DNA of 64,000 nt from Heracleum sosnowskyi. Taxonomy: Eukaryota; Streptophyta; Magnoliopsida; Apiales; Apiaceae. A program made the position numbers and the translations under genes. Location: assembly GCA_030848705.1 (NCBI GenBank), contig CM061238.1, positions 73,246,685-73,310,684 on the forward strand. Direction: 5' to 3'. Under the pieces are notes generated by a model. The model did no database searches. It saw only the letters and a program-made list of their open reading frames with translations, and was not told where the DNA came from. This document shows, piece after piece, positions 10,803-24,495 of the stretch (position 1 is its first letter; every line of letters begins with the position of its first letter).

Positions 10803-13800
10803 TGTAACAGCCCCAAATCCGGGGTTAGGGATTTAGAGTAGTCACGATCCATGTACTCCTTGCCTTACCTGTATTACTCACACCATTCATAATTCACCTG
10901 CTCATGACCCCACAATATATGTCTCACACACACACACACAGGTTAGAGTCTCAGAAATGACACCATACAATAACTGCGAAATAAATAATTTTTATTACAA
11001 TACCCAAAATGTCTTTGAATCTGTCACTGATACAATTTCCAAGTAATGTTACATTACCAACTTAGCCTTCGGATGCTCACAATCCTCTCATACCATTCAT
11101 ATCTATACATAAGTTGAATACCCAAAAGTTGTAGCCTGATTCGATTGGTTCGTACTACTCTCGGGATCACTGCTAGAAACTGTTTATGGAAACGCCTTGC
11201 GGGGTATGTGCCGTCCCATTAGCATCCTGCTTCGCTGCTATATAATATATATAAAACAATAGCAAGAGTGAGCGATAGCTCAGCAAGGTAATGAAAGTAT
11301 GGCATAATTCTGCCTTTAACTCAACCCAGAATAAAGCGGGTATAAGACAATAATTTGTCAAAATATCTCGATACTTAAATTACATCCTTATCGGAATGTA
11401 ATCCCAAAAATAATACCATTGTTGTATTTCAAATATCAATTTCATAATATTTCTGCAAACTTTTGCTATATTATGAACAAAGTTCTAGTATAAACGATGA
11501 GGTTTCAAAGTAAACCAAATATAACCTTTCCGAAAAATATCTGTTATATATGCAGAATATCAACATATAACTTAAAAGATGAAGTTATAAGGTGATTCAG
11601 TATAAACAACTCCCGTACCATAACTCATGTTATGTAAGGTATCCACAGAGTCATAACTCATAAATAAAAGATGAAGTTGCATGAATTTATTGTCACTTCA
11701 TTTCCAAACACTTTTCGACCCCCTACCAACATGATTGGTTCTTCACCCCAATACATGTTGCAGGAATATCCAAATTGGATGATGAACCAATACTGGAGTT
11801 GCTACCGCGTCCGCTGTGCCTAACCTTACTATGATCAGTAGCAGGTCGCACCGCTCAAATAGTTTTCTACATGTAGATGGAAGTATCACGACGGTCTGAC
11901 ATTGTCTACCGCCTTACTATGACCTCCCGGCCCATTTGGGGCAATATATAAAAGTTGGATGGGCCCACGCAACTTGACCACTTACACCACTCCTAGTTCA
12001 GATGGAATCCATGACTCTGAAACGTAAAGATCGTCCTCCTTTCCCCAAGTGTAACACTTGTTGATACGACTCCACTAAGTAGTTATATCTAGGTTGGAAA
12101 GGGAGATTCTCCAATATTTCCCAAGCTATGCTTGTTAATGGATATCGACTTGTTCCATGAATTTACCCCTCGATCATTGAGGTGGTAACAGAACACTAGA
12201 CTGGCAGCAATTAAATTGCTCCAAGAAAATATCAGTCCCTTGACAGTTTTGAGTTGAGAGTTCAAAAAGAGTAGTAGTCTCTTAAATCAGGTTTCCCATA
12301 TTTTTGATGGTTGAGCGAACATTTAAATCCTCTTAAGAGACGGATTTAAATGGAAAACATTGTTTTGGGAACCTCTTTGGATTTTTAAAAATAATCAATG
12401 ATATTGATTAAATAAGTAAACATTAGATGAATATTCGAAATAATATTCCTTACGTAAATACTGATTAAATGAATATTCGAAAATACTATTCATTAAGTAA
12501 ATATAGATTAAATGAATATTCAAAGATAATATTCATTAAATAAATAAACCTCAAATGAATATTCAAAAATAATATTCATTAAATAAATAACTCTTAAATG
12601 AATATTCAAAAGTAATATTCATTAAATAAATAACTCTTAAATGAATATTCAAAAGTAATATTCATTAAATAAATAACTCTTAAATGAATATTCAAAAGTA
12701 ATATTCATTAAATAATTAACTCTTAAATGAATATTCAAAAGTAATATTCATTAAATAATAAACAATCCTCGAATGGATAATAATAATAATATTCTTAAAG
12801 TCCATAATTCTCAAATGAATATAAATAAATAATATTCATTAAATACATACTTAACCCTCGAATAAGTAAGGCTCAAATGAATATTCAGAAGTAATATTCA
12901 TTAAATAATAAATCTCAAATGAATATTCAAAAGTAATATTCATTAAATAGATAATTAATCCTCGAATAACAGTTACCGGATATCTTTGTTATCATTCCGG
13001 AACAAAGCGATTTTAAGAAAACATTTTGAAAATGATATTCATCTAAGTAAACAAATTTAATTAGACGAATAAGGCTTATTTAATCCGTAAATGCTTCCAG
13101 AAGTATTTACTAATTAAATAAACACTGGTTTATTGGTGATGTTGCCTTTAGGTTAATTATTGCGAAAATCTTTCTAAAAAGCTCTGTCCGGGTTTTCGAA
13201 AATATACCTTACAAAATAACCCTGATACGCTGGCTAAGTTATAAACTCAATACATGCTCTACCCTCTGAGCCTTTCTTATTCCAGTACACAAATACCTAC
13301 CTTATGATATAAAGTCCCCTTCCACCATACGAAAAGTTTATAAATATATACACCATATAATTCAAGGCGTAGGATCTTAAAAGCATCACCACCCATCAAC
13401 AGTATTATAAGGTCATGGGATTTTGGTTATCGCACGAGCAGGATTTAATATCATTAACAAGACCAAGGATATACTGGTTTTGATAAGGAAGCACAATATT
13501 GGGAAACTTGCAAATATGGATTGAAACTTATTCAACATATTTCATATATTTCAAAATAAATATACTCTGAACGATCGAGTATGCATACATAACTTGCATC
13601 TAGTATATGCATACTTCAAAATATGGTTTTTAGAAACTTGCCTGATGCTCGAGAAGTGATAGGGGTTCGCGACGATGCCGGACAATCTATACAAAGTGAA
13701 ACGAAAACACACGGTTAATCCCCTCGATAAACCACTTATAACTCAATGCTTAAACACGTAAGCGAAACACAACCAAGGAATTACTAACTCGTTATAGGCT

Positions 13801-15758
13801 CATACTAAGTCCATGTTATTTGTCAAATTCTTATATCATAAGTTTGGTTCGAAATCCATTCTCAAATCCAAGTTATGCTTAACCATTTGGAACCTTGGTT
13901 TCTAAGTCTCGTTTTCAGTGGTTTTCACTTGCGAGACCCTGACTAAAACATTTTTATAAAATCGAAAAATAATCTTTTTAATACGAATCCTTTTCGTGAG
14001 CCTTCCAAACAGTCTCTAGTATTATTCCTCAAAGTTTCACATTTTAATATGGCTCCGAAGTGGTCCAAATATAGACTCAAAGTTGCTGACCAGAGATGGG
14101 TCGTTCTTCCGAACGGCGTTTACTAAAACTCACTTTTCTCTTAAACCGTTCGGCCAAATTAGGCGAACCACATATCATTACGAAGCTTATAACATAAACT
14201 ACACAATCATGGGCAGTAGGACTCAAGGGTCGAGCTCTAACAGAGGAAAAACAGGGAACCAATCAGTAGGTAAAAATTTGGGCATTACGACGGCTATAAA
14301 TCGGACGTTCCAAAAATCATAATCATCAAACCAAGCCACACCGGGCATCCATACATCTTAAACACATGATTCTCATCTCCACAAGTCCAGGGGTATCATA
14401 CTTTAACATCTTAATCAACAAATGGCTAAACCAACTACAAGATCATGCTAACATGCTTATATTAACACTATAATCTCAACTAAGCTAACAATCATCAAGA
14501 ACATCCACAAAACTCAAAGTCAACTAAGGGTTCATGGGGTTAATACCTTACTTGGAGTGTATGATCACGTAGTAAGCCTTGTCTAGCCCTTAGATTTCCT
14601 TGACCAAGCTTAGATCATCAAAAGAAGTCAAGAAATCAAAGTTAGTTATTGAAAGTTACTATTCATCTGTTCAAAGAACTGCCCAAACGAGGTCCTTACC
14701 CTGCTTTTCTGGGCGAGGTTTCTAAAGCGTAGTTGTAGAGCATCTCCATGGCTTTCCAACAAGCTATAGAACGCAAGATTTCATTTAGAAATGAGAGAGA
14801 TACGGCCGTTTGAAAATCGGTGCAGAAACTGCCAAGATCATGGCAGTTTGGATTCTTCAACTTGGGGAGACGATTTGACTAGGCTATACTCCTTGAATTG
14901 CTATGAAATCTTGAACGCATGTTATATATGGAGTGAAGAAGCTGTGGTTAAAGTTTGGTGATTTTATCATGGTTGGAAATGGAGTTATGGATTTTTCTTT
15001 GGAGGGTGCTCTAGCTGATCAGTTTTGGAGAATTTTGTGTTTCTCTTGCTTTTCTTTTCTTCTTTTCTTTTTGTTTTGAGTAAAAGATAAGAATGCTGAT
15101 ATTTTGTTAAGTGGTGAGTCATAGGGACACATGTCGATCAGTGGGGTATCATGGTGGCAAGCAGGGACACGTGTCGCGCATGCACGCGTTTGGTTAAAGT
15201 AGCTTTACTGGTTCGTTTCCTTTCACATGGATGATCCAAATATTGCATTTCTCGAATTAATCTTGTTATATGTTACTTCCATGTCTATATTTAATCTTGT
15301 CATAATTTCAATCCTTAATCCATGATTCGTTCGCTTAATCGCTTAATCTCATTATAAAGTATCAGCGGTTTCTAGAACATTCGTTTCACTGTCCCAGTGG
15401 TTTTCGTTCTAAATTCTCAAATCAAATATAATAAAATTCCAAAATATTAAATCCTCAAATCCTCAATTTTTAATATCTCATTTCTTGAATATAATAATAT
15501 ATAATTCGCTGTCCGGTCAAATATTTCACCAAAATAAAATTTGGAATTTCTGAATTCCGATCGTCTTTGCATTCACTTATTTACTCCGTAGATCACTAAT
15601 ATGACTTCGGAATATCCACACTACGTCTCGTACATAGGTGGCATGAAAATTTTTGTTAATCCTCAAAATCACTATTCATCCACCAAATTCACTATTCACT
15701 GATGCACTTAATCATAATAAGAAAAGTTTTAATTAATCCAAAAATTCGGGTTATTACA
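10803..15758 (-). repeat. 3' LTR of element E (4,956 bp)
   Basis: On the plus strand it reads TGTAACAGCCCC...GGGTTATTACA. It includes a CA microsatellite near 10925-10940 and a long array of 43-bp hairpin repeats (12421-12950). Short ORFs of 60-80 codons recur in all three copies of this LTR but look like chance. No other gene is seen along its length. Confidence 0.9.
12421..12950 (-). repeat. Hairpin minisatellite array in 3' LTR of E
   Basis: About a dozen units of roughly 43 bp, four of them nearly identical, each carry AATGAATATT, a short spacer and AATATTCATT. The two arms are exact complements, so every unit can fold as a 10-bp hairpin. Confidence 0.9.
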
Positions 15759-15785
15759 GTCTCCCCTCCTTAAAAGGATTCCGTC
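15759..15785 (-). promoter_or_regulatory. Polypurine tract of element E
   Basis: The minus strand reads TTTTAAGGAGGGGAGAC directly before the LTR start TGTAATAACCC. It is the expected plus-strand primer. Confidence 0.75.
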
Positions 15786-16074
15786 CCGGAATCAACTTAG
15801 GCATAACTGGGGGTACTTCTCTCCCGTTGCACTTTCTAACTCCCAGGTGGATTCTTCCACCTCTTGTTTCTCCACAAACCTCTCACTAGATTGGCAACCT
15901 CGTCTCTTAGCACTTGTTCTTTTCTATCCGTGATTTCCACAGGTTGCTCTTTGTAAGTCAGACCAGGTTGTATATCTACCTGCTCGTACTCTACATATGT
16001 CGGGCATCTATAGTATACTGACGTAGCATTGACACCTGAACCCCGTTATGACCATTCTACAAGTTTGGGGGGTA

Positions 16075-17398
16075 AGGCTAGCTCGTAGGCCACCTTCCTG
16101 ACGCATTTTAAAATCTCAGATGGCCCAATGAATCTCGGGCTCGACTTCCCTTTCTTTTCAAATCTCATTAATTCTTTCCATGGAGATACCTTTAGCATCA
16201 CGAATCGCTAACCTCATATTCTCTATCTTGTTTGTACAGAAATACACTAGCATAAACTTGATTGTCATTCATCAACTTGCCATTTAGCTTATCAATAGCA
16301 GTACTATCTCTATACTCGCGGGCTTAGTCCGTATACTTTCTCTGTCTGTCTTGGCTATTACTAGCCGCTTGTTGGTGAAATCTTTTGCCTTTCTAGTTTG
16401 TCGGATTAACTTGGGTTTTGTGTAAAATCTCATCCTTTAATTCCCGATCCTTCGGAATCCATCTATGTCTCATTTTCATTAAGGGCATCGGCCACCACAT
16501 TGGCCTTCCCCGGATGGTAGTGTATCTCACAGTCATAATTCTAGGTCAATTCTAGCCATTTCTCCATCTCATGTTATCTACTATCACGGATAACTGAAAG
16601 CCACTTCATTACATTCCATCAAAATTTGTGGGTGCACTAATCAACCCCAAAACAACTTCGCTGAAAACTCTAAGTGTCTATTCCTAGTATGAATCGCAGT
16701 CTTGGGTATATCCTCGAATTTAACTTCCAACTGGTAATATCCAGTTCTTAAATAAATTTGGAAATACACAGCGTTCTTCCGCTGATCAAACAATCATTTA
16801 CAAGGGTACCTATTCTCCATGTCGAACTCATACAACTCTCGAGGTTCGATGCATAATCTTGTGTTAACATCTTTCTTTCTTACAACAACACCAGGGTTCT
16901 CCATGGTGGTACACGGGGTCTTATCATACCCTTATACAACAACTCTTGTAACTTAGTCACTAACCCTTTCATTCCCATTGTACTCTGAATACTCGGTATT
17001 CATTCTCATGTCATCCAAATCGATATCTGGTAGCTTATTAAAACCTTGTACAATCTCCCAAAACCATTTTAGTTCCCTTTATACTTGGTATCTCTTTCCT
17101 TGGCGTCAACCATAAGAGCTAATTAAGCCTCGTATTTCTGGCGTAATAGTTTCTTAGTCGGAACTATATTCAAGAATCTCTGAATCTGTCTCCATCCTTT
17201 ATTTATTACTCTCTCTCTCTTACAATCAGTCTGGGCTCCATTGGGTGTCAACCAATCCATCCTTATAATAATATCAACTTCTCCCAAGTCACAATACCAG
17301 CTCCCTCTGACTCCATCGCCAGTACTTATCTTGCTAACCCAGAGGTAGTGTCCATTCGTAAACAACTCCTCCAAAATCTCAATTCCATTATAGGGCAT
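16075..17398 (-). pseudogene. Decayed gypsy pol remnants inside element E
   Basis: Read on the minus strand in pol order: an aspartic-protease region at 17398-17123, where a DWLTPNGAQTDCKRERV-like stretch follows a Gly-to-Arg changed motif; an RT piece at about 16895-16825 resembling the VKKKDGxxRLCIDYREL box (here VRKKDVNTRLCIEPREL); the RNase H end at about 16575-16480 (YDCEIHYHPGKANVVADAL, with a stop just before it); and an integrase C-terminal piece at 16200-16075. Catalytic YxDD and integrase DDE sequences are not visible. Frame changes, stops and deletions make it non-coding. The family is chromovirus-like (Tekay/Del type) by the integrase tail. Confidence 0.75.
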
Positions 17399-19525
17399 CT
17401 ATCTAACACCGTTGTCACTGGAGTACACGACACATCGCTATTCCTTTCACATATGTCGATTGACACGCTTTCCATTATCATAACATCCTTGGGAGAATAA
17501 ATCAATTTCGTTGATACGTCACCAACATTCTATTCGTCTTAGGGATTCGCTCCTGTCATAGGAGATTTCGTTGCGAATCTAATTCCTATCAGCGAAATTT
17601 TTTTTTTTTTTTTTTTTGTGACTTATTTGACCTGGTTGGCCTCCCTTTGAAATTCAATAAAGATAACAAGAATCATGGAGCTTTGAAAAGATAGCTCCCA
17701 TATCAAGGAAAACGTCACACACTGGTGATCATAAGGTTATGAGTTTTAAGGTAACCTTATTGGAGGTAAGAGAATTTACCGAGAGATCAACATGATCATA
17801 AGAACTCAACGTTGCGTGCCTCGATTGAGACATTACTAAAGGTAATTAGCCTTCTTGTATTTCACAACTCACAAGTGATGGCGTCCCATCCGACTTCTAT
17901 CACATAGACAGATAGTCCTTGTAACCCCTATAAGTATAGGGTTGTTCGTCTCAGTGGGAGTTGAAAAGTATGAAAGCAATTCGAGATCAATTTAACGATT
18001 ATCGCCTCTCGACAATATTTCTCAAAGGAACACCTTGAATTAAAATTGAACAGATTCCAAAGGTGCGGTTTCCAAAGAAAATACAAAGAAAAGAATAACC
18101 AAAAAGATACTGGTACTTAACAAACAAGTGGTGAGGTATCACCATGGGGTCATTCATTATTTGAAGAAAAGTGAAAGCTTAAATAACATCATTTGACAGG
18201 GCTTCAAAAACCTGAAAGTAGGCATCGTGACAGCCTCTAACACAATTGAAATTAATTATGATTTAACACAAGTGTTATAAAATAACTTCGAAGAGGGAAT
18301 ATACCCTTTATCAGAATTCTTTCTTGGAAAGAGGTCAAGATAGATCATAGATTGGGGAAATATCCCACATAATCTGCAAAGGGGGAGGGTACTACCAAGG
18401 TCTCTACGGATGCCTTTTATGTCGGCTCCTCTAATGGATAATCGTTCAATTCCAAAGCTTTTCTTTTCCACGCGCCCTAAGGTGTTTGATACTTACGTCA
18501 TTGCCGACTTATAATAGTTGCTAAGGATCCAACCATCGACCTTTGCAATCGCAGGGAATTCTATTCGATTAGGCGCAAACATCTCAAGTAAGCGTTCTGT
18601 TCTATAAGAAGACTTCGATACCGTTGTCGCCCATAGCAATGACAATTCCATATGTCGACTAGGCGGTACTCCGGAGGATCGTTAGAAACTACAAACTTAA
18701 ATTCGGTCTCTATTTCAATCATCTTTATACCCAAAATTTTCCTTGAGATAATAAAATCCCTCAATGATGTAATAGACACTATTTCCAGTGGAATCACTGG
18801 TCGTGGGGGATTGAAATCTCATAGCCCAAAACAATTCCTTACACTATTCTAGGCAACTAAGTACCCTTAATCGTTCGTGAAAATCTGAACATCTTGGTTC
18901 TTACGTATGCCGCCTCCTTATGGGCAACTATAACCGACTACGGGTAACAGGTTTCGTTCAAGTCGAATCAATCCACTGATACTGGCTGTACTGCCTCTAC
19001 CTCTTCTGCTTTGGAGACTCTACTCCATTTTCTTTGTCATATCTCTTGATGAATCATGAACGATCCTTAAAACTCTCGTTTCGTCACTTATTTGTCCTCT
19101 GAAGGTTCGTCTGGTCCTATTATACGACCTCAAGTAACATACTACATCTTTATCAATCAACACGTTCTCTACAAGATTCTTTCCTTGACCCACCATGGGG
19201 TCTTCCTCTAGATCCTCCTATGGATCTTCCTTTATCGGGTCTCCGTCCATTTCAAGGAACGCATCATCAATTGCCTACTCGAAGGCCTCAGGGTCTGGTA
19301 TCTCAGAATCCCATCAATCTATAACTCATACGAATCGAGGTGACTAATCATGAAGTCCTAAGTACGGTTTCCCAGAAGAAGTCCCCTCTCGGGCTTCATC
19401 TTAAACAGTCAGGGTCGTGTCCTCTAACCCGACTACGAATTCAATTTAGGCTCTAGATGTTCTTATCATTCTTAAGGGTATTGTAAGACTCGATCTCCTA
19501 TCGTTTCTGAGGACTGTAACCTAAC
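17399..19525 (-). other. Gag/leader region of element E, no open frame
   Basis: About 2.1 kb where a gag would be expected. I find no ORF over 80 codons and no CCHC zinc knuckle. A T19 run lies at 17598-17616. The last 700 bases (18839-19541) recur in E2 at 63298-64000 on the other strand with very few changes. Confidence 0.6.
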
Positions 19526-19537
19526 GCTCTGATACCA
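19526..19537 (-). promoter_or_regulatory. Primer binding site of element E
   Basis: The minus strand reads TGGTATCAGAGC four bases inside the 5' LTR, complementary to the 3' end of initiator tRNA-Met. Confidence 0.9.
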
Positions 19538-19541
19538 TTTC

Positions 19542-22500
19542 TGTAACAGCCCCAAATCCGGGGTCAGGGATTTAGAGTAGTCACGATCCATGTACTCCTT
19601 GCCTTACCTGTATTACTCACACCATTCATAATTCACCTGCTCATGACCCCACAATATATGTCTCACACACACACACAGGTTAGAGTCTCAGAAACAACAC
19701 CATACAATAACTGCGAAATAAATAATTTTTATTACAATACCCAAAATGTCTTTGAATCTGTCACTGATACAATTTCCAAGTAATGTTACATTACCAACTT
19801 AGCCTTCGGATGCTCACAATCCTCTCATACCATTCATATCTATACATAAGTTGAATACCCAAAAGCTGTAGCCTGATTCGATTGGTTCGTACTACTCTCG
19901 GGATCACTGCTAGAAACTGTTTATGGAAACGCCTTGCGGGGTATGTGCCGTCCCATTAGCATCCTGCTTCGCTGCTATATAATATATATAAAACAATAGC
20001 AAGAGTGAGCGATAGCTCAGCAAGGTAATGAAAGTATGGCATAATTCTGCCTTTAACTCAACCCAGAATAAAGCGGGTATAAGACAATAATTTGTCAAAA
20101 TATCTCGATACTTAAATTACATCCTTATCGGAATGTAATCCCAAAAATAATACCATTGTTGTATTTCAAATATCAATTTCATAATATTTCTGCAAACTTT
20201 TGCTATATTATGAACAAAGTTCTAGTATAAACGATGAGGTTTCAAAGTAAACCAAATATAACCTTTCCGAAAAATATCTGCTATATATGCAGAATATCAA
20301 CATATAACTTAAAAGATGAAGTTATAAGGTGATTCAGTATAAACAACTCCCTTACCATAACTCATGTTATGTAAGGTATCCACAGAGTCATAACTCATAA
20401 ATAAAAGATGAAGTTGCATGAATTTATTGTCACTTCATTTCCAAACACTTTTCGACCCCCTACCAACATGATTGGTTCTTCACCCCAATACATGTTGCAG
20501 GAATATCCAAATTGGATGATGAACCAATACTGGAGTTGCTACCGCGTCCGCTGTGCCTAACCTTACTATGATCAGTAGCAGGTCGCACCGCTCAAATAGT
20601 TTTCTACATGTAGATGGAAGTATCACGACGGTCTGACATTGTCTACCGCCTTACTATGACCTCCCGGCCCATTTGGGGCAATATATAAAAGTTGGATGGG
20701 CCCACGCAACTTGACCACTTACACCACTCCTAGTTCAGATGGAATCCATGACTCTGAAACGTAAAGATCGTCCTCCTTTCCCCAAGTGTAACACTTGTTG
20801 ATACGACTCCACTAAGTAGTTATATCTAGGTTGGAAAGGGAGATTCTCCAATATTTCCCAAGCTATGCTTGTTAATGGATATCGACTTGTTTCATGAATT
20901 TACCCCTCGATCATTGAGGTGGTAACATAACACTAGACTGGCAGCAATTAAATTGCTCCAAGAAAATATCAGTCCCTTGACAGTTTTGAGTTGAGAGTTC
21001 AAAAAGAGTAGTAGTCTCTTAAATCAGGTTTCCCATATTTTTGATGGTTGAGCGAACATTTAAATCCTCTTAAGAGATGGATTTAAATGGAAAACATTGT
21101 TTTGGGAACCTCTTTGGATTTTTAAAAATAATCAATGATATTGATTAAATAAGTAAACATTAGATGAATATTCGAAATAATATTCCTTACGTAAATACTG
21201 ATTAAATGAATATTCGAAAATACTATTCATTAAGTAAATATAGATTAAATGAATATTCAAAGATAATATTCATTAAATAAATAAACCTCAAATGAATATT
21301 CAAAAATAATATTCATTAAATAAATAACTCTTAAATGAATATTCAAAAGTAATATTCATTAAATAAATAACTCTTAAATGAATATTCAAAAGTAATATTC
21401 ATTAAATAAATAACTCTTAAATGAATATTCAAAAGTAATATTCATTAAATAATTAACTCTTAAATGAATATTCAAAAGTAATATTCATTAAATAATAAAC
21501 AATCCTCGAATGGATAATAATAATAATATTCTTAAAGTCCATAATCCTCAAATGAATATAAATAAATAATATTCATTAAATACATACTTAACCCTCGAAT
21601 AAGTAAGGCTCAAATGAATATTCAGAAGTAATATTCATTAAATAATAAATCTCAAATGAATATTCAAAAGTAATATTCATTAAATAGATAATTAATCCTC
21701 GAATAACAGTTACCGGATATCTTTGTTATCATTCCGGAACAAAGCGATTTTAAGAAAACATTTTGAAAATGATATTCATCTAAGTAAACAAATTTAATTA
21801 GACGAATAAGGCTTATTTAATCCGTAAATGCTTCCAGAAGTATTTACTAATTAAATAAACACTGGTTTATTGGTGATGTTGCCTTTAGGTTAATTATTGC
21901 GAAAATCTTTCTAAAAAGCTCTGTCCGGGTTTTCGAAAATATACCTTACAAAATAACCCCGATACGCTGGCTAAGTTATAAACTCAATACATGCTCTACC
22001 CTCTGAGCCTTTCTTATTCCAGTACACAAATACCTACCTTATGATATAAAGTCCCCTTCCACCATACGAAAAGTTTATAAATATATACACCATATAATTC
22101 AAGGCGTAGGATCTTAAAAGCATCACCACCCATCAACAGTATTATAAGGTCATGGGATTTTGGTTATCGCACGAGCAGGATTTAATATCATTAACAAGAC
22201 CAAGGATATACTGGTTTTGATAAGGAAGCACAATATTGGGAAACTTGCAAATATGGATTGAAACTTATTCAACATATTTCATATATTTCAAAATAAATAT
22301 ACTCTGAACGATCGAGTATGCATACATAACTTGCATCTAGTATATGCATACTTCAAAATATGGTTTTTAGAAACTTGCCTGATGCTCGAGAAGTGATAGG
22401 GGTTCGCGACGATGCCGGACAATCTATACAAAGTGAAACGAAAACACACGGTTAATCCCCTCGATAAACCACTTATAACTCAATGCTTAAACACGTAAGC

Positions 22501-24495
22501 GAAACACAACCAAGGAATTACTAACTCGTTATAGGCTCATACTAAGTCCATGTTATTTGTCAAATTCTTATATCATAAGTTTGGTTCGAAATCCATTCTC
22601 AAATCCAAGTTATGCTTAACCATTTGGAACCTTGGTTTCTAAGTCTCGTTTTCAGTGGTTTTCACTTGCGAGACCCTGACTAAAACATTTTTATAAAATC
22701 GAACAATAATCTTTTTAATACGAATCCTTTTCGTGAGCCTTCCAAACAGTCTCTAGTATTATTCCTCAAAGTTTCACATTTTAATATGGCTCAGAAGTGG
22801 TCCAAATATAGACTCAAAGTTGCTGACCAGAGATGGGTCGTTCTTCCGAACGGCGTTTACTAAAACTCACTTTTCTCTTAAACCGTTCGGCCAAATTAGG
22901 CGAACCACATATCATTACGAAGCTTATAACATAAACTACACAATCATGGGCAGTAGGACTCAAGGGTCGAGCTCTAACAGAGGAAAAACAGGGAACCAAT
23001 CAGTAGGTAAAAATTTGGGCATTACGACGGCTATAAATCGGACGTTCCAAAAATCATAATCATCAAACCAAGCCACACCGGGCATCCATACATCTTAAAC
23101 ACATGATTCTCATCTCCACAAGTCCAGGGGTATCATACTTTAACATCTTAATCAACAAATGGCTAAACCAACTACAAGATCATGCTAACATGCTTATATT
23201 AACACTATAATCTCAACTAAGCTAACAATCATCAAGAACATCCACAAAACTCAAAGTCAACTAAGGGTTCATGGGGTTAATACCTTACTTGGAGTGTATG
23301 ATCACGTAGTAAGCCTTGTCTAGCCCTTAGATTTCCTTGACCAAGCTTAGATCATCAAAAGAAGTCAAGAAATCAAAGTTAGTTATTGAAAGTTACTATT
23401 CATCTGTTCAAAGAACTGCCCAAACGAGGTCCTTACCCTGCTTTTCTGGGCGAGGTTTCTAAAGCGTAGTTGTAGAGCATCTCCATGGCTTTCCAACAAG
23501 CTATAGAACGCAAGATTTCATTTAGAAATGAGAGAGATACGGCCGTTTGAAAATCGGTGCAGAAACTGCCAAGATCATGGCAGTTTGGATTCTTCAACTT
23601 GGGGAGACGATTTGACTAGGCTATACTCCTTGAATTGCTATGAAATCTTGAACGCATGTTATATATGGAGTGAAGAAGCTGTGGTTAAAGTTTGGTGATT
23701 TTATCATGGTTGGAAATGGAGTTATGGATTTTTCTTTGGAGGGTGCTCTAGCTGATCAGTTTTGGAGAATTTTGTGTTTCTCTTGCTTTTCTTTTCTTCT
23801 TTTCTTTTTGTTTTGAGTAAAAGATAAGAATGCTGATATTTTGTTAAGTGGTGAGTCATAGGGACACATGTCGATCAGTGGGGTATCATGGTGGCAAGCA
23901 GGGACACGTGTCGCGCATGCACGCGTTTGGTTAAAGTAGCTTTACTGGTTCGTTTCCTTTCACATGGATGATCCAAATATTGCATTTCTCGAATTAATCT
24001 TGTTATATGTTACTTCCATGTCTATATTTAATCTTGTCATAATTTCAATCCTTAATCCATGATTCGTTCGCTTAATCGCTTAATCTCATTATAAAGTATC
24101 AGCGGTTTCTAGAACATTCGTTTCACTGTCCCAGTGGTTTTCGTTCTAAATTCTCAAATCAAATATAATAAAATTCCAAAATATTAAATCCTCAAATCCT
24201 CAATTTTTAATATCTCATTTCTTGAATATAATAATATATAATTCGCTGTCCGGTCAAATATTTCACCAAAATAAAATTTGGAATTTCTGAATTCCGATCG
24301 TCTTTGCATTCACTTATTTACTCCGTAGATCACTAATATGACTTCGGAATATCCACACTACGTCTCGTACATAGGTGGCATGAAAATTTTTGTTAATCCT
24401 CAAAATCACTATTCATCCACCAAATTCACTATTCACTGATGCACTTAATCATAATAAGAAAAGTTTTAATTAATCCAAAAATTCGGGTTATTACA
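19542..24495 (-). repeat. 5' LTR of element E (4,954 bp)
   Basis: A near-identical copy of 10803-15758; it lacks one CA unit and differs at scattered single bases (for example GGTCAGGG here against GGTTAGGG). It carries the same hairpin array at about 21158-21690. Element transcription would start within it and run leftward. No gene is seen. Confidence 0.9.
21158..21690 (-). repeat. Hairpin minisatellite array in 5' LTR of E
   Basis: Same unit order as in the 3' LTR: four near-identical 43-bp hairpin units flanked by degenerate ones. Confidence 0.9.

Larger units (their letters stand above)
10803..24495 (-). mobile_element. Element E: gypsy-derived retrotransposon with 5-kb LTRs and decayed interior
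   Basis: The element is 13,693 bp: two LTRs of 4,956 and 4,954 bp flank only 3,783 bp of interior. On the minus strand the primer site TGGTATCAGAGC (initiator tRNA-Met type) follows the 5' LTR and a purine-rich AAGGAGGGGAGAC precedes the 3' LTR. The interior holds recognisable but heavily broken protease, RT, RNase H and integrase remnants. The LTRs differ by roughly a dozen substitutions by eye plus one CA unit, so insertion was recent although the interior is dead. E2 at the right end of the window is a second copy with the same interior. Confidence 0.9.

Noticed and set aside
10921..10942. CA microsatellite as a separate finding
   Set aside because: Simple repeat shared by all E LTRs; its length differences are ordinary slippage.
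11173..11361. 62-codon ORF in E LTR, repeated at 19910-20098
   Set aside because: Same reason: a short chance frame in a recently duplicated repeat.
12421..12950. Regular repeats with spacers resembling a CRISPR array
   Set aside because: Units are adjacent 43-bp minisatellite copies without unique spacers, in plant retrotransposon DNA, and present in three LTR copies.
14077..14322. Overlapping ORFs of 61 and 79 codons that recur intact in all three E-family LTRs (also 22814-23059 and 59776-60021)
   Set aside because: They lie inside long LTRs copied recently, so sharing is expected; no domain, no coding signature, and both strands are open at once.
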